A model generated the notes under the pieces. It was not told the origin of the DNA, made no database searches, and saw nothing but the letters and a program-made list of their open reading frames with translations. This document shows positions 44,146 to 53,065 of a stretch of 64,000 nt of DNA, piece by piece. The first letter of the stretch is position 1. The number at the start of each line of letters is the position of its first letter. The DNA is from Paraburkholderia tuberum STM678. GTDB lineage: Bacteria > Pseudomonadota > Gammaproteobacteria > Burkholderiales > Burkholderiaceae. The position numbers and the translations under genes are program-made. The DNA lies in the NCBI RefSeq assembly GCF_902833905.1, contig NZ_CADFGP010000004.1, forward strand, positions 124,001 through 188,000. Reading direction: 5' to 3'.

Positions 44146-44937
44146 ATGCTTACCGGCAAGCCCATGGATATGAACCAGTCGAACGGCCTGACTGACACGA
44201 ACGGTCAGCCGCACGTCCCGCAAAACGAGAGCGCTTCCGATTTCGGCCGCCGCAATCCGCTGGAAATCGGCGTGCAGCTGCGCAATATCGTCAATCGCGG
44301 CGATTTCCTCACCGTCGAATATGCGGGCGGGCAGATCGTCACGCGCCTGCTCGACGTCGACGTGCGCGAGCGCACCTTCACCTTCGATTGGGGCGCGCTT
44401 GCCGATCAGAACAACGGGCTGCTCAACGCGCCGCGCTGCCAGTTCCACGCGTCGCCCGACGGCGTGCGCGTCGAGTTCACGACCCCGACGCCACGCGAGA
44501 CGCGCTTCGAGGGAATGCCGGCGTTCGAGGCCGACTTCCCCGAGGTGCTGTTCTACGTGCAGCGCCGCGAGTACTTCCGCGTCGCCGCGCCGATTCTCGA
44601 CCCGTTCATGTGTACGGGCCGCCTGCCCGAGGGCGACACGTTCCGCTTCGAGGTGCACGACCTGTCGCTCGGCGGCGTCGGGATGCGCACGACCGACCTG
44701 CGCGTCGCCGCGCTGCCGATGGGCGCGCGCCTGATGGACTGCGAGCTCACGCTCGGCGCGCTCGGCCGTCTGTCGCTCGATCTGCAGCTCGTGTCGCATC
44801 GCTCGCTCGCGCTGCCGAACGGCACGCAGCGCTATCAGCTCGGCTTCCGTTTCCTGTCGCTGCCGGGCAGCGCGGAAAACACGCTGCAGCGGCTGATCAC
44901 GCAGCTCGAAATGAAGCGCCGCTCGCTGGCGCGCTGA
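44146..44937 (+). CDS. ycgR: Flagellar brake protein YcgR
   Basis: A 263-residue cyclic-di-GMP effector that slows the motor. The N-terminal YcgR domain (residues 35-130) precedes a PilZ domain with the c-di-GMP-binding motifs RREYFR near residue 140 and DLSLGGVGM near residue 175. The C-terminus (YQLGFRFLSLPGSAENTLQRLITQ) is typical. Start is uncertain: ATG at 44146 is used, and ATG at 44164 or 44170 could serve; none has a strong binding site. Sigma-28 control fits a late motility gene. Confidence 0.93.
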   Translation: MLTGKPMDMNQSNGLTDTNGQPHVPQNESASDFGRRNPLEIGVQLRNIVNRGDFLTVEYAGGQIVTRLLDVDVRERTFTFDWGALADQNNGLLNAPRCQFHASPDGVRVEFTTPTPRETRFEGMPAFEADFPEVLFYVQRREYFRVAAPILDPFMCTGRLPEGDTFRFEVHDLSLGGVGMRTTDLRVAALPMGARLMDCELTLGALGRLSLDLQLVSHRSLALPNGTQRYQLGFRFLSLPGSAENTLQRLITQLEMKRRSLAR

Positions 44938-45088
44938 GCGGCGAGCCAACGCGCGGTGCCGTGCGCGTGACGCCCGGCACCGCGCGAACGCTTTGGCCGA
45001 CGAAGCAAACGTTGCACTCGCGTCGGAGGCAACGGCGCGGCAAGGTCGCGCAAACGTCGCGGCGAGCGCAAACGAAGTGGCATGGCCC

Positions 45089-45115
45089 TCAATTTTTCGC
45101 ACGTCGGGCCGTTAA
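45089..45115 (+). promoter_or_regulatory. Sigma-28 promoter of flgKL
   Basis: TCAA at 45089-45092, 15 bases, then GCCGTTAA at 45108-45115. The -10 has one mismatch and the -35 one mismatch to the FliA consensus. It lies 57 bases before flgK. Confidence 0.72.
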
Positions 45116-45172
45116 AGAGGATGTTCCACTAACGCGGTGGCATGTCTGCGATGCCGCCCTTCAGGATGACGC

Positions 45173-47167
45173 ATGTCCAGCAATCTGTTGAATATCGGCC
45201 TTAGCGGACTCAACGCGGCCCAGTGGGGTTTGACGACGACTGGTGAGAACATCAGCAACGCGTCGACACCCGGCTATACGATGGAAACCCCGGTGTATTC
45301 GGAGACGGGCGGCACGTATACCGGCTCCGGCTACCTGCCGATGGGCGTCTCCACCGACACCGTGACGCGCGCGTACAGCCAGTACCTGACGACCCAGCTG
45401 AACAACGCGCAGTCGTCGAGCAGCGCGCTCACCGCGTACAACACGATGATCACCCAGCTCAACAACCTCGTCGGCAGTCCGACCGCCGGGATTGCGAGCG
45501 CGATCAGCGGTTACTTCACGGGGCTGCAGAACGTCGCCAACAACGCGTCGAGCGTGTCGGCGCGGCAGACCGCGGTCAGCGACGCGCAGACGCTCGCGAA
45601 CCAGATCAACGCGGCGGGCCAGCAGTACGACCAGTTGCGCTCGAGCGTCAACACGCAGCTGAGCAACTCTGTTGCGCAGATCAACACCTACACCGCGCAG
45701 ATCGCGTCGCTGAATACGCAGATCACGCAGGCGAGCAACCAGGGCCAGCCGCCGAACCAGCTGCTCGACGCACGCGACCAGGCGGTGTCGAACCTGTCCC
45801 AGCTGATCGGCGTGTCGGTCGTTCAGGACAACGGCAGCTATAGCCTGTTCATGTCGAGCGGACAGCCGCTCGTGCTGGCCGGCAACAGCTTCAATCTCGG
45901 CACGGCGACTTCGTCGGGTGATCCGAGCGAGCTGTCGGTCCAGTATCTCGGGCAGGCCGGGGCAAAGCCGACACCGACGCCGCAGACGCTGTCCGACACG
46001 AGCGTGTCCGGCGGCACGCTGGGCGGACTGCTGCAATTCCGCTCGCAAACGCTCGATCCGGCCGAGGCGCAACTCGGCGCGATCGCGACCAGCTTCGCCG
46101 CGCAGGTCAATGCGCAGAACGAACTCGGCCTGACGCTGAACGGCACCGCGGGCGGCGCGCTGTTCACGGTCGGCTCGCCGACCGTGTACGCGAACTCGCA
46201 GAACACCGGCAACGCTACGCTCGGCGTCTCGTTCGCCGACGCGACCCAGCCGACCATGGGCGACTACACGCTCTCGTACGACGGCAGCACCTACACGCTG
46301 ACCGACAACCAGACCGGCAGCATCGTCGGTTCGGCGGCGAACCTGACCAACCCGATCGGCGGCCTGCAGTTCTCGGTCGCGAGCGGCACGATGAAGGCCG
46401 GCGACTCGTTCTCGGTCGAACCGACCCGCGGCGCGCTCGACGGCTTCGCGCTGACCACCACGTCGGCGTCGGCAATCGCGGCCGCGGCGCCGGTGCTCGC
46501 GTCGGCGTCGACGTCGAACACCGGCACCGGGACGATCACGCAAGGCACGGTATCTGCCGGCTACAGCGCGCCGACCAGCACCTCGACGATCACTTACACC
46601 GCGGGCACCGGCCTGACCGGCTTCCCGGTCGGCACGGTGGTGACAGTCGCCGGCTCGCCGTCCACGCAGTACACGATCAGCTCGGCGACGACCGCGGTGC
46701 CATACTCGCCGAGCTCGGGCGCGACGCTGACGATCACCAACCCGAGCAATTCGACGAGCGCGGGCGCGATGAACAACGTGACGGTCACGATCAGCGGCAC
46801 GCCCGCCAACGGCGACTCGTTCACGATCGGACCGAACACCGGCGCGACCAACGACGGCCGCAACGCGCAACTGCTGTCGAACCTGACTTCGGCGCAGGCG
46901 CTCAACGGCGGCACCTCGACGCTGACGGGCGCGTACGCGAGCTACGTCAACAACATCGGCAACCAGACCACGCAGATCCAGACCTCGGCGACCGCGCAAA
47001 GCACGCTCGTCGCGCAGATCACGTCGGCGCAGCAGTCGGTGTCGGGCGTCAATATCAATGAGGAAGCGGCCAACCTGCTTCAGTACCAGCAGCTCTATCA
47101 GGCCAACAGCAAGGTCATCCAGACGGCGCAGACGCTGTTCCAGACTTTGCTTGGCATCTTCTCGTAA
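45173..47167 (+). CDS. flgK: Flagellar hook-filament junction protein FlgK (HAP1)
   Basis: A 664-residue junction protein. The N-terminal LLNIGLSGLNAAQWGLTTTG and ENISNASTPGYTMETP motifs and the C-terminal GVNINEEAANLLQYQQLYQAN segment match FlgK. Its length exceeds the usual 550 because of beta-rich inserts at about residues 360-420 and 470-560, which resemble the insert in FlgE and FlgL of this locus (GDYTLSYDG, VTISGTPANGDSFTI). FlgN is its chaperone. Confidence 0.96.
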   Translation: MSSNLLNIGLSGLNAAQWGLTTTGENISNASTPGYTMETPVYSETGGTYTGSGYLPMGVSTDTVTRAYSQYLTTQLNNAQSSSSALTAYNTMITQLNNLVGSPTAGIASAISGYFTGLQNVANNASSVSARQTAVSDAQTLANQINAAGQQYDQLRSSVNTQLSNSVAQINTYTAQIASLNTQITQASNQGQPPNQLLDARDQAVSNLSQLIGVSVVQDNGSYSLFMSSGQPLVLAGNSFNLGTATSSGDPSELSVQYLGQAGAKPTPTPQTLSDTSVSGGTLGGLLQFRSQTLDPAEAQLGAIATSFAAQVNAQNELGLTLNGTAGGALFTVGSPTVYANSQNTGNATLGVSFADATQPTMGDYTLSYDGSTYTLTDNQTGSIVGSAANLTNPIGGLQFSVASGTMKAGDSFSVEPTRGALDGFALTTTSASAIAAAAPVLASASTSNTGTGTITQGTVSAGYSAPTSTSTITYTAGTGLTGFPVGTVVTVAGSPSTQYTISSATTAVPYSPSSGATLTITNPSNSTSAGAMNNVTVTISGTPANGDSFTIGPNTGATNDGRNAQLLSNLTSAQALNGGTSTLTGAYASYVNNIGNQTTQIQTSATAQSTLVAQITSAQQSVSGVNINEEAANLLQYQQLYQANSKVIQTAQTLFQTLLGIFS

Positions 47168-47176
47168 GGCGGAACC

Positions 47177-48403
47177 ATGCGAATTTCGACCCAGCAGTAC
47201 TTCAGCATGAACGTCGCGAACATGAGCAATCAGCAGGCTCAGTTGTCGCAGATCTATCAGGAAATCTCGAGCGGCCAGAGCCTGACCACGCCCGCCGACA
47301 ATCCGCTCGGCGCCGCGCAGGCCGTGCAGCTCAGCTCGACGGCGTCCGCGCTGTCGCAGTACGCGACGAACCAGAACGCGGCGCTCACGTCGTTGCAGGC
47401 CGAGGACTCGACGCTCTCCAACGTCATTACGACGTTGCAAAGCGCGAACACGTTAGGCCTGCGCGCCGGCGACGGCAGTTTGAACGACGCCGACCGCACG
47501 GCGATCGCCGCGCAGCTGACCGCCCTGCGCGACCAGCTCGTCACCTCCGCGAATGCGACCGACAGCTCGGGCAATGCGCTGTTCGCCGGTTTCCAGAATT
47601 CGACCCAGGCCTTCACGACCGATGCGGCCGGCAACGTCACCTATACGGGCGACACGGGCACGCGCACCGTGCAGGTCACCGGCAGCAACGCGGTCTCGAC
47701 CGGTGACAATGGGCTGTCGGTGTTCATGAGCGTCGGCGCGACCAACGCGCAGCCGATCGCCTCGGGCGACCCGGCCAATACCGGCAGCGGCGTGATCGGC
47801 GCGGTGTCGGTCAAGGATCCGACCAACGCGGGGAACGCGGACTCGTACCAGATCCAGTTCAGCGGCAGCGGCAGCTCGCTCACCTACACGGTCACTGACA
47901 CGACGACCGGCGTCGCGGGCACGGCGCAGCCGTACACGGCGGGCTCGGACATCACGATCGCGGGCCAGACCGTCGAAATCACAGGCACGCCGGCGGCCAA
48001 CGACAAATTCACGGTGCAGCCGGCCAACCAGGCGGGCACCAACGTGTTCGCGAACCTGAACGCGATGATCGCCGCGCTCCAGCAGCCGGTGAGCGGCAAC
48101 CCCGCGGCCTCGGCGAACCTGCAGAACGCGTTGAATACGGGCCTGTCGCAGCTTGGCAACACGCTGAACAACGTCACCGCGGTGCAGGCATCGGTCGGCG
48201 GCCGCGAGCAGGAAGTCAAGGCGCTGCAAACGGTTACGGAGACCAACTCACTGCAAACGCAAAGCGATCTCGCGGACCTGACCCAGACCGACATGGTCTC
48301 GACGATCAGCAAGTACTCGATGGAGCAGGCGGCCTTGCAGGCTTCGCAGCAAGCGTTCGTGCAGATCCAGAACATGTCGCTGTTCCAGTACATCAACAGC
48401 TGA
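47177..48403 (+). CDS. flgL: Flagellar hook-filament junction protein FlgL (HAP3)
   Basis: A 408-residue junction protein with flagellin-like ends: MRISTQQYFSMNVANMSNQQ at the N-terminus and KYSMEQAALQASQQAFVQIQ at the C-terminus. A beta-rich insert at about residues 220-285 (DSYQIQFSG, YTVTDTTTG, VEITGTPAANDKFTV) gives a length above the enteric protein (about 317). It is 9 bases after flgK, in one operon. Confidence 0.96.
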   Translation: MRISTQQYFSMNVANMSNQQAQLSQIYQEISSGQSLTTPADNPLGAAQAVQLSSTASALSQYATNQNAALTSLQAEDSTLSNVITTLQSANTLGLRAGDGSLNDADRTAIAAQLTALRDQLVTSANATDSSGNALFAGFQNSTQAFTTDAAGNVTYTGDTGTRTVQVTGSNAVSTGDNGLSVFMSVGATNAQPIASGDPANTGSGVIGAVSVKDPTNAGNADSYQIQFSGSGSSLTYTVTDTTTGVAGTAQPYTAGSDITIAGQTVEITGTPAANDKFTVQPANQAGTNVFANLNAMIAALQQPVSGNPAASANLQNALNTGLSQLGNTLNNVTAVQASVGGREQEVKALQTVTETNSLQTQSDLADLTQTDMVSTISKYSMEQAALQASQQAFVQIQNMSLFQYINS

Positions 48404-48428
48404 TGCCGCTCCCGGCGGCGCAATAAAG

Positions 48429-48452
48429 AAACCGGCGCGAGCCGGTTTTTTT
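48429..48452. terminator. Bidirectional terminator between flgL and fliR
   Basis: AAACCGGC-GCGA-GCCGGTTT stem-loop followed by TTTT on the plus strand; the minus strand also ends in TTTC-TTTA. It serves the convergent flgKL and fliLMNOPQR operons. Confidence 0.9.
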
Positions 48453-48471
48453 ATGTCCGCGATTTTCGGCG

Positions 48472-49254
48472 TTATCCCAGCGCCGCCGCGACCCGTCCCA
48501 TCTCATCGATGCCGTTATCGAACAAGCGCACGAAGAACGGGATCATGTTCGGCAGCATCAGCTGCACGAGCAGCAGGCCGACCAGCATCGTCAGCGGAAA
48601 GCCGATCTGGAACACGCCGATCTGCGGCGCCGCGCGATTGAGAATGCCGAGCGCGAGGTTCGCGATCAGCAGTGCGACGACGACCGGCAACGCGAGCAGC
48701 AGCCCCGCCGAGAAGATCGAGCCGCCCCAGTTCGCGAGCGTCTGCCAACCGTGCGGCGCGAGCAGGTTCGCCGACACCGGCACCGACTGGAACGTCGTCA
48801 CGAGCGCGGCGATCATCTGCAGATGACCGTCGACGGCGAGAAACACCAGCGTCGCGATCGTCGTCATGTAGCGTGAGATCACGACGCCCGAGCCGGTCGC
48901 CTGCTGGTCGAAGAAGGTCGCGAAGCCAAGGCCCATGCCGAGGCCGATGAAGTAGCCGGTCGCGTCGATCGCCTGGAACACGACCTGCATCGTCACGCCG
49001 AGCGCGATGCCGATCAGGAACTGGTTGACGAGAATCCACACGCCGGCCGCGGAAAACACGGTGACCTGCGGCAGCGCGCCGATCGTCGGGGCGACGATGA
49101 TCGTCGCGAACGCGGCGAGACCGATTTTCACGCGCGAGGGCAGCGACATGTTGCCGAGCACCGGCGCGGTCGCGATCAGCGCGGCGATGCGCGCGAACGG
49201 CCACAGGAACGCGGTCAGCCAGACGTTCAGTTGCGCGTAGGTGACCGTGAACAT
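48472..49254 (-). CDS. fliR: Flagellar export apparatus protein FliR
   Basis: A 260-residue multi-pass inner-membrane export gate component with about six hydrophobic segments (WLTAFLWPFARIAALIATAPV, VWILVNQFLIGIALGV, GLLLALPVVVALLIANLALG). It forms the export gate with FliP and FliQ. It is the last gene of fliLMNOPQR. Confidence 0.96.
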   Translation of the reverse strand: MFTVTYAQLNVWLTAFLWPFARIAALIATAPVLGNMSLPSRVKIGLAAFATIIVAPTIGALPQVTVFSAAGVWILVNQFLIGIALGVTMQVVFQAIDATGYFIGLGMGLGFATFFDQQATGSGVVISRYMTTIATLVFLAVDGHLQMIAALVTTFQSVPVSANLLAPHGWQTLANWGGSIFSAGLLLALPVVVALLIANLALGILNRAAPQIGVFQIGFPLTMLVGLLLVQLMLPNMIPFFVRLFDNGIDEMGRVAAALG

Positions 49255-49285
49255 GGAGTGGGGAGGGCGGGCGTGCCAGCGGCGC

Positions 49286-49555
49286 TCAGTTGACGAGCGT
49301 CGGAATGCTGGTGATCGTGTGGCGCAGATAGTCGAGCATCGTGGTCAGCATCCATGGTCCGGCGATCACCAGTGTGAGCGCGATCGCGAGCAGCTTCGGG
49401 ATGAACGACAGCGTGCTTTCGTTGATCTGCGTGGCCGCCTGGAACAGGCTCACGACCAGACCGACGACGAGCGCGACGAGCAGCAGCGGGGCGGCCAGCA
49501 CGAGGCCGACGTACATGGCCTGGTGGGCCAGCGTCATGACTGCTTCGGGTGTCAT
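49286..49555 (-). CDS. fliQ: Flagellar export apparatus protein FliQ
   Basis: An 89-residue inner-membrane protein with two hydrophobic helices (AMYVGLVLAAPLLLVALVVGL and AIALTLVIAGPWMLTTML) joined by the conserved QAATQINESTLSFIPK loop. The length is normal. It lies between fliP and fliR. Confidence 0.97.
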   Translation of the reverse strand: MTPEAVMTLAHQAMYVGLVLAAPLLLVALVVGLVVSLFQAATQINESTLSFIPKLLAIALTLVIAGPWMLTTMLDYLRHTITSIPTLVN

Positions 49556-49590
49556 CGTGAGTGCCTGAGGAACAAGGAGTCGAAAAAATA

Positions 49591-50400
49591 TCAGACGAAG
49601 CTCTGCGCGAGCGAGCCGAGCAGCAACTGCCAGCCGTCGACGAGCACGAACAGCATCAGCTTGAACGGCAGCGAAATCGTCGCCGGCGACACCATCATCA
49701 TGCCCATCGACATCAGCACGCTCGCGACCACCATGTCGATGATCAGGAACGGAATGAAGATCGTGAAGCCGATCGTGAAGCCGGTCTTCAACTCGCTCGT
49801 CACGAACGACGGCACCAGCAGCGACAGCGGCACGTCTTCGGGCCCCTGCATCGGCGCCGCGTGCGAGATGCGCGCGAACAGCGCAAGGTCGCTTTCACGG
49901 GTCTGACGCAGCATGAAGGTCTTGAACGGCGCGACGCCGCGCGCCATCGCCTGATCCATCGACATCGTGCCTTCGGAGAACGGCTTGTAACCTTCGTTAT
50001 AGGCTTTATCGAGCACCGGCGACATCACGAACAGCGTCAGAAACAGCGCGAGACCGACGACCACCTGGTTCGGCGGCGTCGTGGTCGTGCCGAGCGCCTG
50101 GCGCAGCAGCGACAACACGATCACGATGCGCGTGAAGCTCGTCATCATCAGCACCATCGCGGGCAGGAACGACAGCATCGTGAGCAGCAGCATCGTCTGC
50201 ACGCTCAGCGAGTAGGTGGTGCCGCCGTTGGGGCCGGGGCTCGTCGTGAACGCCGGCAGGCCGGCGGTTTGCGCGAAAGACAGCGTCGGCAGCGCGAACA
50301 GCAGTGCCGGCAGCGCGAGTTGAAGCGCTGCGGGGAGCGCCCGCCCCGCACGGCGCGTAAGCGTGAAGAACCAGGCTGACTGCCTGAAACTGACCTGCAT
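49591..50400 (-). CDS. fliP: Flagellar export apparatus protein FliP
   Basis: A 269-residue export gate core. A cleavable signal ([18 protein letters not shown]) precedes four membrane helices, with conserved [21 protein letters not shown], the [14 protein letters not shown] segment, and [20 protein letters not shown] at the C-terminus. The start ATG at 50400 overlaps the fliO stop by one base; longer in-frame codons lie inside fliO. Confidence 0.97.
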   Translation of the reverse strand: MQVSFRQSAWFFTLTRRAGRALPAALQLALPALLFALPTLSFAQTAGLPAFTTSPGPNGGTTYSLSVQTMLLLTMLSFLPAMVLMMTSFTRIVIVLSLLRQALGTTTTPPNQVVVGLALFLTLFVMSPVLDKAYNEGYKPFSEGTMSMDQAMARGVAPFKTFMLRQTRESDLALFARISHAAPMQGPEDVPLSLLVPSFVTSELKTGFTIGFTIFIPFLIIDMVVASVLMSMGMMMVSPATISLPFKLMLFVLVDGWQLLLGSLAQSFV

Positions 50401-50927
50401 TACCGATCCCCGCCGCGGTGCGCGTTGAAACGTTTGCCCACTTCGCCTTTCAGGGCGTCGCGAAAGCGTTGACCAAAAGTGCCGGAAAGCGGTGTTGGCG
50501 AAGCGGCAACCATATCGGCCGCGACGGAACCCGCCGGCATCGTATGCAGCAGCCGCACGTTGCCGGGCGCGGCGCCGAGCACGAGCCACGTATCGCCGAT
50601 CTCGACGACCGCGACGCGTTCCTTGCCACCGAGCGAAGCGCCGCCGACCGTCTTCACAAGAGCGCCGCGCTGGCCCGGTTGCAGGCCGAAGCGTCGCGCG
50701 AGCCACGCGCAGCCGAACACGAGGCCGATCACGACCGCGAGCCCGACGAAGGTTTGCAGGACCGCGCCGACGCCGAGCGCCGGTACCGCGCTACCCGCGC
50801 CGACACTGGAGGCGATCTTCGCGGCGTTGTTGACCGCGTTCATGTCGGCGGCGTGCGCGACGGTGGACGCGACGGTGGACGCGAAAAACGACGCGAGCAG
50901 CACGCCCCGACCTGCCAAACGTTTCAT
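50400..50927 (-). CDS. fliO: Flagellar export apparatus protein FliO
   Basis: A 175-residue protein that helps assemble FliP. It has a signal-like leader ([19 protein letters not shown]), one membrane helix ([22 protein letters not shown]) and a cytoplasmic tail with [17 protein letters not shown]. Its start overlaps the fliN stop by four bases (ATGA). Confidence 0.93.
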   Translation of the reverse strand: MKRLAGRGVLLASFFASTVASTVAHAADMNAVNNAAKIASSVGAGSAVPALGVGAVLQTFVGLAVVIGLVFGCAWLARRFGLQPGQRGALVKTVGGASLGGKERVAVVEIGDTWLVLGAAPGNVRLLHTMPAGSVAADMVAASPTPLSGTFGQRFRDALKGEVGKRFNAHRGGDR

Positions 50928-51394
50928 CGATTGAGTTTCCGGATGCGTTCGGACGGCGTGATGATGTCGGTCAGCCGGATACCGAACTTGTCGTTGACGA
51001 CCACCACCTCGCCCTGCGCGATCAGGCAGCCGTTGACGAGCACGTCCATCGGCTCACCGGCCATGCCGTCGAGTTCGACGACCGAGCCCTGCGCGAGCTG
51101 CAGCAGGTTACGGATCGCGATCTTGGTGCGGCCGAGTTCGACCGTCATCTGGACGGGAATGTCCAGGATCATGTCGATATCGTTGTGCGTCGAGGTCGGC
51201 GCGGCCTTCGACAGCGGCTGGAACACGGCGCCCGCGGCCGGGTTGATTTCGTCGTTGCCGTTCTGCTCGGCGAGCGCGCTTGCCCAGTCGGCCATCGCCG
51301 CGTCGTCTTCCACGGCGGACAGCTCGCCGGCGGCGAGTTGCTCGGCTGCCGCGAGATCGGTCTCGGGCTTTGCGTTCAGGTCACTCATATCCAC
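50924..51394 (-). CDS. fliN: Flagellar motor switch protein FliN
   Basis: A 156-residue C-ring protein. An acidic N-terminal region of about 70 residues precedes the SpoA domain (IDMILDIPVQMTVELGRTKIAIRNLLQLAQGSVVELD...). It binds FliM, and FliH on the export side. Its start overlaps the 3' end of fliM by 14 bases. Confidence 0.97.
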   Translation of the reverse strand: MDMSDLNAKPETDLAAAEQLAAGELSAVEDDAAMADWASALAEQNGNDEINPAAGAVFQPLSKAAPTSTHNDIDMILDIPVQMTVELGRTKIAIRNLLQLAQGSVVELDGMAGEPMDVLVNGCLIAQGEVVVVNDKFGIRLTDIITPSERIRKLNR

Positions 51395-52379
51395 CTTCCT
51401 TCATCGTGTCGGCTGCGCTGATCATCTTCTGGACCCGCAACGCGTACTGACCATTGAAAATTCCGTAGCCGCACTCCATCACCGGCACACCGTCCACTTT
51501 CGCGGTGATGTGCTCGGGGATGTTGATCGGCAGAACATCGCCTTTGCGCATGTTCAGGATCTGTTCGAACGTGACCGGCACCTGCGCGAGATCGGCGCTC
51601 AGCTGCACTTCGGCGGCCTGCACCTGCTGCGACAGCACGCGCACCCAGCGTCGGTCGACGTCCATCGCCTCGCCCTGGATCGGCGACGAGAGAATGTCGC
51701 GGATCGGCTCGATCATCGAGTAGGGCATGCAGATGTGCAGCGTGCCGCCCGTCGAGCCGAACTCGATCGAGAACTGCGTGACGATGACGATTTCGTTCGG
51801 CGTCGCGACGTTGGCGAACTGCGTGTGCATTTCCGAGCGCACGTATTCGAACTGCAGCGGACGCACGCTCTTCCACGACGCCGCGTAGTGCTCGAACGTC
51901 AGATTGAGCAGCTTCGTGATGATGCGCTGCTCGGTCTGCGTGAAATCGCGTCCTTCGACGCGCGTATGGAAACGGCCGTCGCCGCCGAACAGGTTGTCGA
52001 CCACGAAGAACACGAGGTTCGGATCGAATACGAACAGCGACGTGCCGCGCAGCGGCTTCACGTGGACCAGGTTCAGGTTGGTCGGGATCGGCAGGTTGCG
52101 CGTGAACTCGCTGTACTTCTGCACCTTCACCGGGCCGACGGAAATTTCCGCCGAGCGCCGCATGAAGTTGAAAATGCCGACGCGCAACAGGCGCGCGAAG
52201 CGGTCGTTGATGATTTCGAGGCCCGGCATCCGGCCACGGACGATACGTTCCTGCGTGGCGATGTTGTACGGCCGCACGCCCGTGCGGTCGGTTTGCTCGG
52301 ATTCCGTGTCGGATTCGCCGGTGACGCCCTTCAGAAGGGCATCGACCTCCTCCTGGGACATGAACTCTTCGTGGCCCAT
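51381..52379 (-). CDS. fliM: Flagellar motor switch protein FliM
   Basis: A 332-residue C-ring protein. The N-terminal CheY-binding peptide is MSQEEVDALLKG at residues 7-18, followed by a short linker, the CheC-like middle domain (IINDRFARLLRVGIFNFMRR) and the C-terminal SpoA domain (LNMRKGDVLPINIPEHITAKVDGVPV). It receives CheY-P from the chemotaxis genes in this locus. Confidence 0.97.
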   Translation of the reverse strand: MGHEEFMSQEEVDALLKGVTGESDTESEQTDRTGVRPYNIATQERIVRGRMPGLEIINDRFARLLRVGIFNFMRRSAEISVGPVKVQKYSEFTRNLPIPTNLNLVHVKPLRGTSLFVFDPNLVFFVVDNLFGGDGRFHTRVEGRDFTQTEQRIITKLLNLTFEHYAASWKSVRPLQFEYVRSEMHTQFANVATPNEIVIVTQFSIEFGSTGGTLHICMPYSMIEPIRDILSSPIQGEAMDVDRRWVRVLSQQVQAAEVQLSADLAQVPVTFEQILNMRKGDVLPINIPEHITAKVDGVPVMECGYGIFNGQYALRVQKMISAADTMKEGGYE

Positions 52380-52437
52380 TGCTTATTCCTCGTGCGTCCC
52401 TTGGCGATTGATGATGGCAGCGCTTGACAACGTCACG

Positions 52438-52938
52438 TCACTGCACGACGAATTCGGTGAACAGCACGTCCTGCACGCGGATCGGTGCGGCGCCCTTGTC
52501 GATCGGCTCGGTGATCAGCGTCTTCAGCTCTTCGGCGAGCGCGCGCTTGCCTTCGAGCGGCGCGAGTTCTTCGGGGTGCTTGTTCGACAGCGCGAGCAGG
52601 ATGCGGCTGCGCACTTCCGGCATGTGATCGGTGAGCGCCTGCTGGGTGGCGGCATCGCCGAGCTTGAGCGTGAGGCCGATGCGCAGGAAGTGTTGCTGGC
52701 CGTCGTCCGATTGCAGGTTGACGGTCATCGATTCGAGCGGGAAGAACAGCGGCACGGCGGATTGCGCCGGCGCGGCTTCGGCCGATACGGCGACGGGTGC
52801 GCGCTTCGACATGAAGAACCACACGCCGGCACCGGCAGCGCCCGCGGCGATCAGCGCAATGAGGACGATCAGGATGATGCGCTTCATGGGGCCCGGCGAG
52901 GCGGGCGCGGCTTGTTGCGGGGCGGTCGTGGTTGCCAT
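52438..52938 (-). CDS. fliL: Flagellar basal body-associated protein FliL
   Basis: A 166-residue inner-membrane protein that supports stator function. One membrane helix (RIILIVLIALIAAGAAGAGVWFF) at residues 19-42 is followed by the periplasmic FliL domain (FFPLESMTVNLQSDDGQQHFLRIGLTLKL). It is the first gene of fliLMNOPQR. Its upstream region is occupied by a large inverted-repeat element. Confidence 0.94.
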   Translation of the reverse strand: MATTTAPQQAAPASPGPMKRIILIVLIALIAAGAAGAGVWFFMSKRAPVAVSAEAAPAQSAVPLFFPLESMTVNLQSDDGQQHFLRIGLTLKLGDAATQQALTDHMPEVRSRILLALSNKHPEELAPLEGKRALAEELKTLITEPIDKGAAPIRVQDVLFTEFVVQ

Positions 52939-53065
52939 TTGGTTTGCCAGCTTGTTGCTGGCCTAGTAAGGGTTAGGGTGATTGTTGTTGATTTGCCTGC
53001 GGCGCTATGGGTCGAAAAGAAGGGCTATTTCTGGCTATTTCTGGCTGTTTCTGGTTTTTGGGTTT
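52939..53065. other. Leader of fliL, with short tandem repeat
   Basis: This stretch should contain the fliL promoter. The only structure is a 10-bp unit CTGGCTATTT repeated about three times at 53021-53053 (variants AGGGCTATTT, CTGGCTATTT, CTGGCTGTTT, CTGG). No promoter hexamers are clear. Confidence 0.4.

Noticed and set aside
45161..47440. A 759-codon minus-strand frame antisense to flgK
   Set aside because: Arg-rich composition, no family match and full overlap with flgK mark it as a shadow frame.
53021..53054. CRISPR-like array
   Set aside because: The 10-bp unit repeats in tandem without spacers and has only about three copies.
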